From a virus: a stretch of 32,630 bases of DNA. The stretch spans positions 1-32,630 of IMG/VR virus record IMGVR_UViG_3300030116_005478; one strand, written 5' to 3'. Numbering within the stretch: the first letter of the stretch is position 1; every line of letters begins with the position of its first letter. The notes beneath the pieces were generated by a model. That model saw only the letters and a list, made by a program, of their open reading frames with translations, was not told the DNA's origin and made no database searches. Shown here piece by piece: positions 9,924 to 17,111 of the stretch. The position numbers and the translations under genes are program-made.

Positions 9924-10127
9924 TTACCATTCTATTCTCCAACATCGCAACCCATACCTATTTTTATCTACAACTTGTTTGCATATGACGTTATATTTAC
10001 GCCTATATGCCTCTGCTAAAACATATTCTTGAACTGGTTTTACATTTAAACAGGGTATGAAAACTGACGTGCCAACCTTAAAATCATTCCAAGATATCCT
10101 CACTGGAAGACCCATTATCCGTATCAT
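9924..10127 (-). CDS. Small conserved-looking phage protein (67 aa)
   Basis: This is the last gene of the leftward block. Its ATG at 10127 lies inside the 3' end of the primase-helicase gene (44-nt overlap, another frame) and has GAGGG eight nt upstream, which supports that start over the internal ATG at 10115. The sequence is basic and aromatic (RISWNDFKVGTSVFIPC, later YGLRCWRIEW). The WNDF-KVGTS-FIPC plus terminal GxRxWR pattern looks like a compact beta-rich domain seen in marine phages; its function is unknown to me. Small size, basic charge and location beside the primase would fit a nucleic-acid-binding accessory protein, but this is only inferred. Confidence 0.6.
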   Translation of the reverse strand: MIRIMGLPVRISWNDFKVGTSVFIPCLNVKPVQEYVLAEAYRRKYNVICKQVVDKNRYGLRCWRIEW

Positions 10128-12948
10128 TTGTAAGTCCCTCTATGTCAAAACTATCTAGTTTCTTAGTATTAAATTCAAGACATCTAACACTATTTGATGC
10201 ACTAGACAATGATGTACCTGCCAGTAATCTCTTCTTTTTAATCCCTATGTAAGACCCACTTTTCTTATAATCTAGTAAAGAGTCCTCAAAACTTACGTAA
10301 TTTCTACTGCAATACTGCTGATACATACTCTTAGATACATATAATCTGTTCTCATCTTTCTCTAATCTAGCCACACAAGATGTTCTAGGTTCTTTTATTG
10401 CGCCCATATCTAACCCAGTGCGTTTATCTTTACCTACGTTAACAACTGTAATACCTAATGGATGCGAGTTTAAAAACGCCCCTAGTATCTCTCCATACTC
10501 TGTTAAAGAATCTTTGTTACTCTTTCTGCTATGGTTAATTAAATTAACACAGTAATCAAGCACAGGTTTTATAGGTATGTCATGTAGTCCTAAGTCTTTT
10601 GCTATCATTCCACCTGTCAATGCAACTGCCGCACCTGCTGACCAAAATCTTTCAGTGTTTTTTATATTGGCGGCTCTGTCCATCATCTGATTTACTTCGT
10701 TTAACTTAGCGATCACATCTGGTAAATTGTTCACACAATGATATATGTACGGTTTTATTGCGTGTCCGTAGTGCTTACTTATTCTGCCAAAATGAGCCTT
10801 TGACCATGTTGGGTCATTAAATTTATCTACTGGCAACTTATCTTCCAGTATACGCATTAATTCGGCGTCGGGAAAAGCCTTAATAGATAACAGTTTGTCT
10901 CGTATTCTGGTATTAGACGTAGATACTACAGGAATAGACCAAGTTGTTTTGTTTAATCTTTCTCTATTTGCTTTGGCATCCATTCTGTTTTTACCACGAC
11001 CTGATGTAATGTCGTAGATGAGATTACTCATCATCTTCGGCTCCATGTTTGTTATTTCATCAATAGTCGGTGTTAGGCTTTGCATAGAACCTAGTCTTTG
11101 CATCCTAGAGTTGTGTGTATCATCCCACTTCAAAACTAATGCTTTTGGGTTTCCATAAATACTATTTAGCAAATGTAACACTGAGGATTTACCTGCCCCA
11201 CTTCCCGGAGATATTAAGTTATATAACAACCCATCTAACATACCATCTCCCACAAACTTCATGAGAGGACCACCAAAACCTAGAAAGAATGCAAAAGCCT
11301 TACCAATTCTATCTTCGTGTGCATAAGCATTTATAATGTCTTTCCATGTATGAAAGTCTCCTTTTTCATGAAACATGGGTGTTAGTATCAGTGTAGGTAT
11401 CGTTGGAGGACTGTAAGATGGCTCTGCTTGTCCAACTTTTATTTCTTTATCGCCATATACAAATACACTATCTTCTTCGTGCCATCCAAATTGTCGCCTA
11501 GCTACTTCTGCTTTCTTTTCATTTTGTAATTTTTCTACTGATTTGTTTACATATTGCATAAGATAATCCTGTCTTTTTCCTAAAGCTGTTATACCATGAA
11601 ATGATACCGCCGCTAAGAATTTATCTTTAGCTAACGTAGAACTCAAAGGCACTATGAACTCTCTTACCCCATCTTTAGGTAAATGTAACCTAATTAAGAT
11701 GCTTTCGCCATCTTCTGGGTCATGTATTCTCTTTACCACATACAAATCATAAGGATAAACACATATATTTTCAGGCGGTTCTTCTTCACTTTTTTTAATT
11801 TCTATATATACTCCACCTGCAGGGGGTCTGTTAAATCCACGTGGAGGAATAGGTATTTCATATGTCTGTTCTTCTTTGGTGACAGCATTTTCTTCTTTGA
11901 CTATGTAGTCTTCTATTTTAGATTTTATAAACTCTTTACCTAACACAACAGGAGAAGTTATCTTGTGTTGACACCCTTCACATCCACCCGGATTCAAAGT
12001 TTTAAATGTCTCACATTTATATGGTCCTTTAGTTTTTGATGCTTTATAAAATGCTTCTTCTTCATTGTATTGTGGGTGTTTGTTAGACATTACCCGAATA
12101 GCTTTTGATCTATCTGTGCATACTTCTGCTATAGACAAAACTGCTCTCCACATAGGTTCTTCTAAAGATTCTTGATTACCATATGCGTACACTATCTGAG
12201 CGCATCCAACACCCTCCATAGACTTTTTAAATATTGTTTTAAAATCAGTTTTAAAATTACCTTGTAGTTGTTTAGTTAAAGGGTCAGTGTAATCTCTAAA
12301 ATCTTTTTGTCGTAGTTGATCAAATAAAGATATTGAACTATAGCCACTTACTGCGTTTTCTATTTGTTCTAACTCTACAGGTTCACCTTTTCTACGCACA
12401 ACAACTGGTTTTGGTGTGCCACTCTTAAAATTAAACGTGTCCGGCACACGTAAAATCCTAGCATTATCAGCCGTTACGTTTGAATCAGCAGAGAACTTTT
12501 TATCTGTGCATAAAGCTTTTAAACTTTCAGCAATTGGTTTCCATGTTTCTTTTAATATAGGCGCAGTTAAAACCCAGTAAACATGTATGCCGTTACCAGA
12601 ATCTACTAGTAAAGATGGTTTAGGTAAATTTGCTTCTTTACGAAAAACTTTAAACGCTTTTAAACCATCGGACTTTGTTTCGTAATCTTTATTAGGTCCG
12701 CAGTCTATGTCCATAAAAAAACATTTAAGTTCTTTAGAGTTTTCCTGTGACCTACTACTATCATCAGTAAATGACGCTAAAGCGACATACGCATCACTTT
12801 TTCTTTCAACTATTCCTTCTGTATCTTTAACTAATTCATCAACAGTTCTATAAAATCTATCCTTATTGTTTTTTCTTTTTATATCTGTAGAACAATAGAA
12901 ACCGTTAGTCGGTAATACAAAAGAAAGAAACTCTTTCTTTGTAAGCAT
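10084..12948 (-). CDS. AEP-type primase fused to DUF927-like helicase (954 aa)
   Basis: It is predicted to prime and unwind phage DNA. N-terminal archaeo-eukaryotic primase-like features are FFMDIDCG at 77-84 (metal-binding Asp pair), SGNGIHVYW at 117-125 and ARILRVPDTFNFK at 163-175, as in RepB/AEP-type phage primases. Residues ~245-330 resemble a primase C-terminal helical segment and end in a Cys cluster (C312, C323, C326). The C-terminal half is a P-loop helicase of the DUF927 plasmid/phage type, with Walker A GSGAGKSS at 582-589 and a Walker B-like TPTIDE at 626-631. GGGGATT precedes the ATG at 12948. The upstream HTH gene is 32 nt away. With the neighbouring PolA, SNF2 helicase and SSB-like protein it would form a largely host-independent replisome. 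Activity is inferred from motifs. Confidence 0.85.
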   Translation of the reverse strand: MLTKKEFLSFVLPTNGFYCSTDIKRKNNKDRFYRTVDELVKDTEGIVERKSDAYVALASFTDDSSRSQENSKELKCFFMDIDCGPNKDYETKSDGLKAFKVFRKEANLPKPSLLVDSGNGIHVYWVLTAPILKETWKPIAESLKALCTDKKFSADSNVTADNARILRVPDTFNFKSGTPKPVVVRRKGEPVELEQIENAVSGYSSISLFDQLRQKDFRDYTDPLTKQLQGNFKTDFKTIFKKSMEGVGCAQIVYAYGNQESLEEPMWRAVLSIAEVCTDRSKAIRVMSNKHPQYNEEEAFYKASKTKGPYKCETFKTLNPGGCEGCQHKITSPVVLGKEFIKSKIEDYIVKEENAVTKEEQTYEIPIPPRGFNRPPAGGVYIEIKKSEEEPPENICVYPYDLYVVKRIHDPEDGESILIRLHLPKDGVREFIVPLSSTLAKDKFLAAVSFHGITALGKRQDYLMQYVNKSVEKLQNEKKAEVARRQFGWHEEDSVFVYGDKEIKVGQAEPSYSPPTIPTLILTPMFHEKGDFHTWKDIINAYAHEDRIGKAFAFFLGFGGPLMKFVGDGMLDGLLYNLISPGSGAGKSSVLHLLNSIYGNPKALVLKWDDTHNSRMQRLGSMQSLTPTIDEITNMEPKMMSNLIYDITSGRGKNRMDAKANRERLNKTTWSIPVVSTSNTRIRDKLLSIKAFPDAELMRILEDKLPVDKFNDPTWSKAHFGRISKHYGHAIKPYIYHCVNNLPDVIAKLNEVNQMMDRAANIKNTERFWSAGAAVALTGGMIAKDLGLHDIPIKPVLDYCVNLINHSRKSNKDSLTEYGEILGAFLNSHPLGITVVNVGKDKRTGLDMGAIKEPRTSCVARLEKDENRLYVSKSMYQQYCSRNYVSFEDSLLDYKKSGSYIGIKKKRLLAGTSLSSASNSVRCLEFNTKKLDSFDIEGLTNDTDNGSSSEDILE

Positions 12949-12965
12949 AATAATCCCCTAGGTCA

Positions 12966-12980
12966 GGGGGAGTTACCCCC
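12966..12980. promoter_or_regulatory. GGGGG/CCCCC hairpin between HTH and primase genes
   Basis: A GGGGG run at 12966-12970 and a CCCCC run at 12976-12980 flank a 6-nt loop, directly after the HTH stop codon and 18 nt before the primase ATG. On the plus strand it is followed by CTAATTTTTT, so it could terminate antisense transcripts. On the minus strand it lies in the primase leader and may tune primase translation or mRNA processing. Confidence 0.4.
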
Positions 12981-13214
12981 CTAATTTTTTAATTTAGCAA
13001 CTAACTTTTCTACCTGTTTGATGTGCGGGTCTTGAATTGTAGTAACGCCTTTAAACCAATTATAGACCGTCATGCGAGTAACACTAAGATACTCGGCTAC
13101 ATCATTTACAGGTATATCGTTTTTTACACAAATTAAACCTAGTTTTACACCTAACAAATCTGAGTCAGCTTCATTGACTGCGTTAACAAATTGTATAGAG
13201 TAACCTTTTGACAT
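12981..13214 (-). CDS. Small HTH DNA-binding protein (77 aa)
   Basis: It is a Cro/XRE-like single-domain protein. The segment VNDVAEYLSVTRMTVYNWFKG (about residues 36-56) fits a helix-turn-helix with a recognition helix TRMTVYNWF. The ATG at 13214 follows GAGGAGTGATAT; that SD is embedded in the acidic end of the SSB-like gene, so translation is probably coupled. The protein sits between the SSB-like and primase genes, which suggests an autoregulator of the replication operon or an origin-binding factor. It is one of several small DNA-binding proteins here that could recognise the repeats at the right end; no specific match can be made by eye. Confidence 0.7.
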   Translation of the reverse strand: MSKGYSIQFVNAVNEADSDLLGVKLGLICVKNDIPVNDVAEYLSVTRMTVYNWFKGVTTIQDPHIKQVEKLVAKLKN

Positions 13215-13217
13215 ATA

Positions 13218-14087
13218 TCACTCCTCGTCGTCGTCCCACTCATCAATAACTTTTTCTACATCAACCTTAGATGGAGCCTCTTTTTCTTTTTTATTAGCGA
13301 CTTTCTTAGGCTCAACAGACTCAGAGGGTTCTTCTACTTTAGAAACCGTCTCTTGTTTCTGTTCTATTTTTGCAGTTTGATTAGCTGACATGGTAACTAA
13401 CCTTTTTACCTCATCAGATTCAGACTTCTCAAGCGCTACATCAAACTCGTCATTCTCTAATAAACGTACAGGCTTGAAAGTTATCTTACCAATACCAGAA
13501 GTATCAAAACGCATCTCTGTTACTACAGACATAATAGGTGCGCCCTGTGTAGCAATACGTCTTGCATATGCTTGTAAAGGCCATTTGTTGTTTTCACCCT
13601 CACCAAAAATAGACTTAGCAGGTACATTCAGTTGATAAACAGGACCGTTAATATCGCCTTCCAATACAACAGCAATACGTTGTTGGAATCTACAAGCACG
13701 GCTCTCTCCTTGCCCAGAACCCTTGATATTTTGTGGGCAATCTACACAGTTTTTAGCCTGTGGGTTTTCAACTTTTGGGTCTGGTCTTGAACCATCAGCC
13801 GACCAACAATCAGGCGCAGATACTACACCTTTCTTATACGCCCCTGCATAATAAATCCTAGAGACATGTTCAGATGCACCAACAATAACGACGTTCATGG
13901 CACGGTCCTCATTACAAGCAACTTCCTTACCATCAACCATCATGCGCCATACACCACCTTCAATAGATATACGCCTAATCCCAGAACCACCAGAACCGCC
14001 CATTAGTGATTTTGTTAAATCATCTACACCACCTTTTTTACGTATGTGGTCGGGTAGTCCTTTTTTAAATATTGTGATATCACTCAT
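13218..14087 (-). CDS. Putative phage single-stranded DNA-binding protein with zinc-like Cys set (289 aa)
   Basis: The sequence suggests an SSB role: the C-terminal ~70 residues are a charged linker (Lys/Glu/Ser/Pro) ending in a strongly acidic aromatic tip (DEWDDDEE), like the protein-docking tails of bacterial SSB and T7 gp2.5. The body has alternating beta-type segments and four cysteines (C94, C114, C117, C132) spaced like a zinc site, the middle pair as CVDC. It resembles proteins annotated only as hypothetical beside replication genes of marine phages. The start at 14087 has GGGAGAGTGTA upstream. It lies between the GTG-started helper gene and the HTH/primase genes. Single-strand binding is inferred from the tail and context; no OB-fold motif can be confirmed by eye. 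Confidence 0.55.
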   Translation of the reverse strand: MSDITIFKKGLPDHIRKKGGVDDLTKSLMGGSGGSGIRRISIEGGVWRMMVDGKEVACNEDRAMNVVIVGASEHVSRIYYAGAYKKGVVSAPDCWSADGSRPDPKVENPQAKNCVDCPQNIKGSGQGESRACRFQQRIAVVLEGDINGPVYQLNVPAKSIFGEGENNKWPLQAYARRIATQGAPIMSVVTEMRFDTSGIGKITFKPVRLLENDEFDVALEKSESDEVKRLVTMSANQTAKIEQKQETVSKVEEPSESVEPKKVANKKEKEAPSKVDVEKVIDEWDDDEE

Positions 14088-14106
14088 TACACTCTCCCAT
14101 AGTTAA

Positions 14107-14493
14107 TTAAGTTTTTCTGCGAACTGTTACAGCATAACGACTGTCCACGTTGAGTCCCGGAGGTAACTTATCGGGGTTCTCCTGTAAAAACTGACTCATA
14201 TTGGATTGCGCTATACGTTTCTCTAGTAACTCTAAGACGTTGTTGTCTTTTATAAATTGATACATAGACTCCCAATCAGTCGTATGGTATCTTTTAGCCA
14301 CACGTCTTGTTACTGTGCCATAATCTGTGCGTAAACTTTCTGCGCCTGTTTCTTTACAAACTTCAAGAAGTTCGTTTTCTATCACACGTAAAGCTTCTTT
14401 TAATTCTTCGTCCCTTTTCTCAAACTCACTCTTGAGATCAGCACGTTTATCTCTAATCTTTACGTAGACCTTTACTAATTTATCTACTTTCAC
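14107..14493 (-). CDS. Coiled-coil replication-module protein, Gp157-like in layout (128 aa, GTG start)
   Basis: The start is GTG at 14493, with a strong AAGGAGAGTCGA in front, so this non-ATG start is well supported. Residues 1-45 form a Lys/Glu helix (coiled coil). The middle has a beta-like strand (TGAESLRTDYGTVTRR), and the end is a conserved-looking segment (NMSQFLQENPDKLPPGLN). The order 'long helix, then a short beta hairpin with TxxGTVxRR' resembles phage Gp157-like proteins often encoded next to recombination or SSB genes. It is the first gene after the promoter at 14524-14552, so it and the SSB-HTH-primase genes can be expressed separately from the upstream operon. Molecular function is unknown; an accessory role in DNA metabolism is inferred. 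Confidence 0.6.
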   Translation of the reverse strand: MKVDKLVKVYVKIRDKRADLKSEFEKRDEELKEALRVIENELLEVCKETGAESLRTDYGTVTRRVAKRYHTTDWESMYQFIKDNNVLELLEKRIAQSNMSQFLQENPDKLPPGLNVDSRYAVTVRRKT

Positions 14494-14523
14494 TCGACTC
14501 TCCTTTTTAAAACACGTTCGTAA

Positions 14524-14574
14524 ATACTACAACCTACTTTATACATTGTCAATCATCTTCTAAAATATTTTTAT
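14524..14574 (-). promoter_or_regulatory. Leftward sigma70-type promoter with UP element
   Basis: On the minus strand TTGACA (14547-14552) and TAGTAT (14524-14529) are separated by exactly 17 bp. Directly upstream, 14562-14572 reads AAAAATATTTT, which fits the distal core of the E. coli UP-element consensus (AAAWWTWTTTT) at every position; the proximal AAA box is AGA. The SNF2 stop codon TGA is nucleotides 2-4 of the -35 box. The promoter would drive the GTG-started gene, SSB-like protein, HTH and primase-helicase. No right-end palindrome lies near it. Confidence 0.65.
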
Positions 14575-16096
14575 ATAAATCGACAAGTTTATTATGTACA
14601 TCAATTTTTGACTGTAGCATTTTGTACATTTTCTTTTCTGCATGAGACCCTTGTAAGTGTACGACAGTACATGGATTCTTTTGACCTGCCCTGTGTACTC
14701 TTGCGTTTGCTTGTAAATAAGTTTCTACAGACATGACAGCAGACCAATATACCACTACGTTTGCGGCGTGTAGCGTTACTCCATGCGATGCGGCTTGCGG
14801 TTGTATGACTAAAACTCTAGGGTCTTTCGTTGTTTGGAACTTGTTAAATATTTCTGTTCTATTGTTTACCGTAACTCCACCATGTATCACATCACACGTA
14901 TACTTGTTTTTAAGTAAATAATCTTCTATAAGATTTATCGCATGACGGTATGGTGCAAACACGATAACTTTGTGACTTGCCTCATCAATAACCTCAGTCA
15001 ACACTTGTAGCCTATTAGATACATCAAACTCTACTGTGTCTCCATTGTCCGTGTATACTGCACCACAAGATAATTGTAGAAGTTTGTTTAAGTTTGCAGC
15101 GGCATTAACAGAGGTTATTTCTTCTCCGGCTGCGATAGTCATCATGTCTTTTCTCATACGTTCATAATATTTAGACTGTTGTTTTGTAAGAGAAACTTGT
15201 CTGGTTGTGTAAGTCATGTCTGGTAAGTCCAAACAATCTTCTTTTGTAAAACGTATTGCAGGTTGTAATGCTTTGTGGACTATATCCTCTGCTTTTTCTT
15301 TTGGTAGCCATATAAACTGAGATACTTTATACATGACAAGATCTTTGAACGTACCAAAATATTTAGGTACATTAGCGGGACTTATAATTCTAGCCAGACC
15401 ATACGCATCTGTGGGAGATTGCGACGCAGGTGTGCCTGTTAGCATCCATACCCACGTGTGCGGTTTTATTACTGAGTTTAGTATCTTCCATCTTTTTGTG
15501 GTAACCGTTTTGTATGCGTTTGCTTCGTCTACTACTATGAGGTCAAACTCATTGTTATTTACTGCATCTCGTATAATCTGCAACCCATCATAGTTACATA
15601 TTACAAATTCAGCATCAGAGTTTACAACCTCTATCCTTTTTTCTCGTGAATAGCTATGGGCTATCGCTACCGACCTATGGATAGCAAATTTAAATAGGTC
15701 TCCACCCCATGCAGACTGCATGATAGATAGAGGACATAACACTAAAACTCTTTTAATAAATCCTAGTTTCATTAAATAATCAGCCGCCCATATTACACTA
15801 GCTGTTTTACCCGTGCCTTGTTCGTTAAAAACAAACGCACGACGATTTAATGTCAGGAATGAAGATGTTTCTTTTTGATGTTCAAACGGTTTGAATTTAC
15901 CGCCCCATTTGTAGTTTTTACATATCGGACTAGGGACGTTTTTTATTTTTAAGTTTTTTAAAACTTGTGCTTCTTCTAAACCCCAATTTACTAGTACCTC
16001 GTTAGAAGAAAGTGATTTGCTTTTTGGTATAACTTCTGTGATTTTGTTTGGCTGGCGTACTTTTAGTAGCAAAGCCTTGTTGTCTATGATCTCCAT
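14549..16096 (-). CDS. SNF2/SF2-type DNA helicase/translocase (515 aa)
   Basis: It is an ATP-dependent DNA translocase of the SF2/SNF2 type common in phage replication modules. Visible motifs are Walker A EQGTGKT (92-98), LVLCPLS (motif Ia, ~118-124), VVDEANAY (Walker B, DEAN box at 190-193), LTGTPAS (motif III, 219-225), VIVFAPYR (motif IV, ~377-384), and QAASHGVTLHAA with ARVHRAGQ (motifs V/VI, residues ~434-472; arginine-finger region RVHRAGQ). The length is typical of short phage SNF2-like helicases without extra DNA-reading domains. The ATG at 16096 has AAAGGAGAGCGTT upstream. Possible jobs are fork remodelling, recombination or replication initiation. Its 3' end doubles as the -35 and UP region of the next promoter. 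Confidence 0.9.
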   Translation of the reverse strand: MEIIDNKALLLKVRQPNKITEVIPKSKSLSSNEVLVNWGLEEAQVLKNLKIKNVPSPICKNYKWGGKFKPFEHQKETSSFLTLNRRAFVFNEQGTGKTASVIWAADYLMKLGFIKRVLVLCPLSIMQSAWGGDLFKFAIHRSVAIAHSYSREKRIEVVNSDAEFVICNYDGLQIIRDAVNNNEFDLIVVDEANAYKTVTTKRWKILNSVIKPHTWVWMLTGTPASQSPTDAYGLARIISPANVPKYFGTFKDLVMYKVSQFIWLPKEKAEDIVHKALQPAIRFTKEDCLDLPDMTYTTRQVSLTKQQSKYYERMRKDMMTIAAGEEITSVNAAANLNKLLQLSCGAVYTDNGDTVEFDVSNRLQVLTEVIDEASHKVIVFAPYRHAINLIEDYLLKNKYTCDVIHGGVTVNNRTEIFNKFQTTKDPRVLVIQPQAASHGVTLHAANVVVYWSAVMSVETYLQANARVHRAGQKNPCTVVHLQGSHAEKKMYKMLQSKIDVHNKLVDLYKNILEDD

Positions 16097-16127
16097 AACG
16101 CTCTCCTTTAAATACTCGTATAGACCA

Positions 16128-16144
16128 AAGTAACATTTTTACTT
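16128..16144. promoter_or_regulatory. Inverted repeat upstream of the SNF2 gene
   Basis: AAGTAA (16128-16133) and TTACTT (16139-16144) form a perfect 6-bp inverted repeat around a 5-nt centre, in the 60-bp gap between the HNH-like gene and the SNF2 gene. A -10-like TATACG lies just downstream on the minus strand, but no well-spaced -35 box is visible. It may be an operator; evidence is limited. Confidence 0.3.
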
Positions 16145-16156
16145 AGTCAGAGAACA

Positions 16157-16432
16157 TTATACTTTTTTCTTTTTATAATTGCGAGATCTATTTTTCTTTT
16201 TTGATTCTATTTTGTATCCGTCTTTGTTTGTGCCACCTTTACTTAATGGTTTTTTGTGAGATATGTCTTTGCCTTCACGTTTATCTGCCTTACCGTTTTT
16301 ATTTTTGTCAGGATATTTTTTATCCATAGCACGTCTAGCACGTTGACGTTCCATGCGGTTTTTATGTTCACCACGTGCTTTTTGTTTTTTATATTCTTTC
16401 TTATAAGGTCTAGGTTTATTTACGTATGGCAT
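16157..16432 (-). CDS. Small very basic HNH-like protein with EF-hand-like loop (91 aa)
   Basis: The ATG at 16432 is chosen over 16450 because GGGAGAGC lies nine nt before it and it starts one nt after the upstream stop. The protein is extremely basic (Lys/Arg-rich throughout). Residues 42-53 (DKNKNGKADKRE) match a calcium-binding EF-hand/dockerin loop at positions 1, 3, 5, 6, 9 and 12. Right after it, DISHKKPLSKGG (56-67) with N69 and a late NR pair resembles the core of an HNH endonuclease, but the usual CxxC zinc ligands are absent. It could be a minimal HNH nicking enzyme or a degenerate DNA-binding derivative. It sits between a RecB/Cas4-like nuclease and the SNF2 helicase, which fits a role in DNA processing. 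Confidence 0.6.
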   Translation of the reverse strand: MPYVNKPRPYKKEYKKQKARGEHKNRMERQRARRAMDKKYPDKNKNGKADKREGKDISHKKPLSKGGTNKDGYKIESKKKNRSRNYKKKKV

Positions 16433-16433
16433 T

Positions 16434-17111
16434 TTAATCTGCTCTCCCATTGTGAGGACAACTTAATACAGCACAATAATTTTTACAAGTAAAGTTTGGT
16501 TTAGCATTCCACGTATCTGATTTAAAAGAGTCTTCTAAATTATCTGTATTTTCAAACCAGTATGACCAACTCTCTTCCTGATCTTCTGCTTTGTAGTTAG
16601 CTTTTATAAAATCTTTAGATATGACAAATAATAAACCTGCTTTTACTTTCTTTATTTTAGGGAAATGTTTAAAGATTGCCAAGGATAATATTTCTAATTG
16701 CTTTACATCCGCATACTTACTGCTTTTCCCTGTTTTATAATCAACGAGATATGCTTTATCGTCACCTAAAACTATCAAATCTGCGATACCTCTCCACCAC
16801 ACATTCTTACCAAAAAACCCACAAGGTTCTAAGTCTCTGGTTAATCCCATGCGATATTCGCATAATCGGTCACCCTGTATTTCTTTTAATTTAGACAACA
16901 TACCACTCAAGTAATCTAATTCTTTTGGTAATGACACGTTTTCTTTTAAATGATCTTCGGCTACTTTGTGTACTCTATTACCAAATGTAAGTGCTTCTGT
17001 CTGTGGTTCTACAAAGTCTTTTGCAACTTTTAAATGATAATATTTTTTAGGACACATTTTGTACATACTCAATGCCGAGTACGACCACGAATATTTTTTA
17101 GGTGTCTCCAT
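16434..17111 (-). CDS. Cas4/RecB-like PD-(D/E)XK nuclease with Fe-S cysteines (225 aa)
   Basis: It is predicted to be a DNA exonuclease of the Cas4/AddB-like group. Nuclease motifs in order are the H48 region (GNRVHKVAEDH), D111 (GIADLIV), DYK at 124-126 (LVDYKTGKS) and QLE at 138-140. C20 near the N-terminus and three C-terminal cysteines (C209, C213, C218) reproduce the 1+3 arrangement that binds a 4Fe-4S cluster in Cas4 and AddB. The gene overlaps the end of the polymerase gene by 14 nt; the SD is weak, so translational coupling is likely. In a phage without a visible CRISPR array it most likely works in recombination or end processing. Confidence 0.85.
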   Translation of the reverse strand: METPKKYSWSYSALSMYKMCPKKYYHLKVAKDFVEPQTEALTFGNRVHKVAEDHLKENVSLPKELDYLSGMLSKLKEIQGDRLCEYRMGLTRDLEPCGFFGKNVWWRGIADLIVLGDDKAYLVDYKTGKSSKYADVKQLEILSLAIFKHFPKIKKVKAGLLFVISKDFIKANYKAEDQEESWSYWFENTDNLEDSFKSDTWNAKPNFTCKNYCAVLSCPHNGRAD

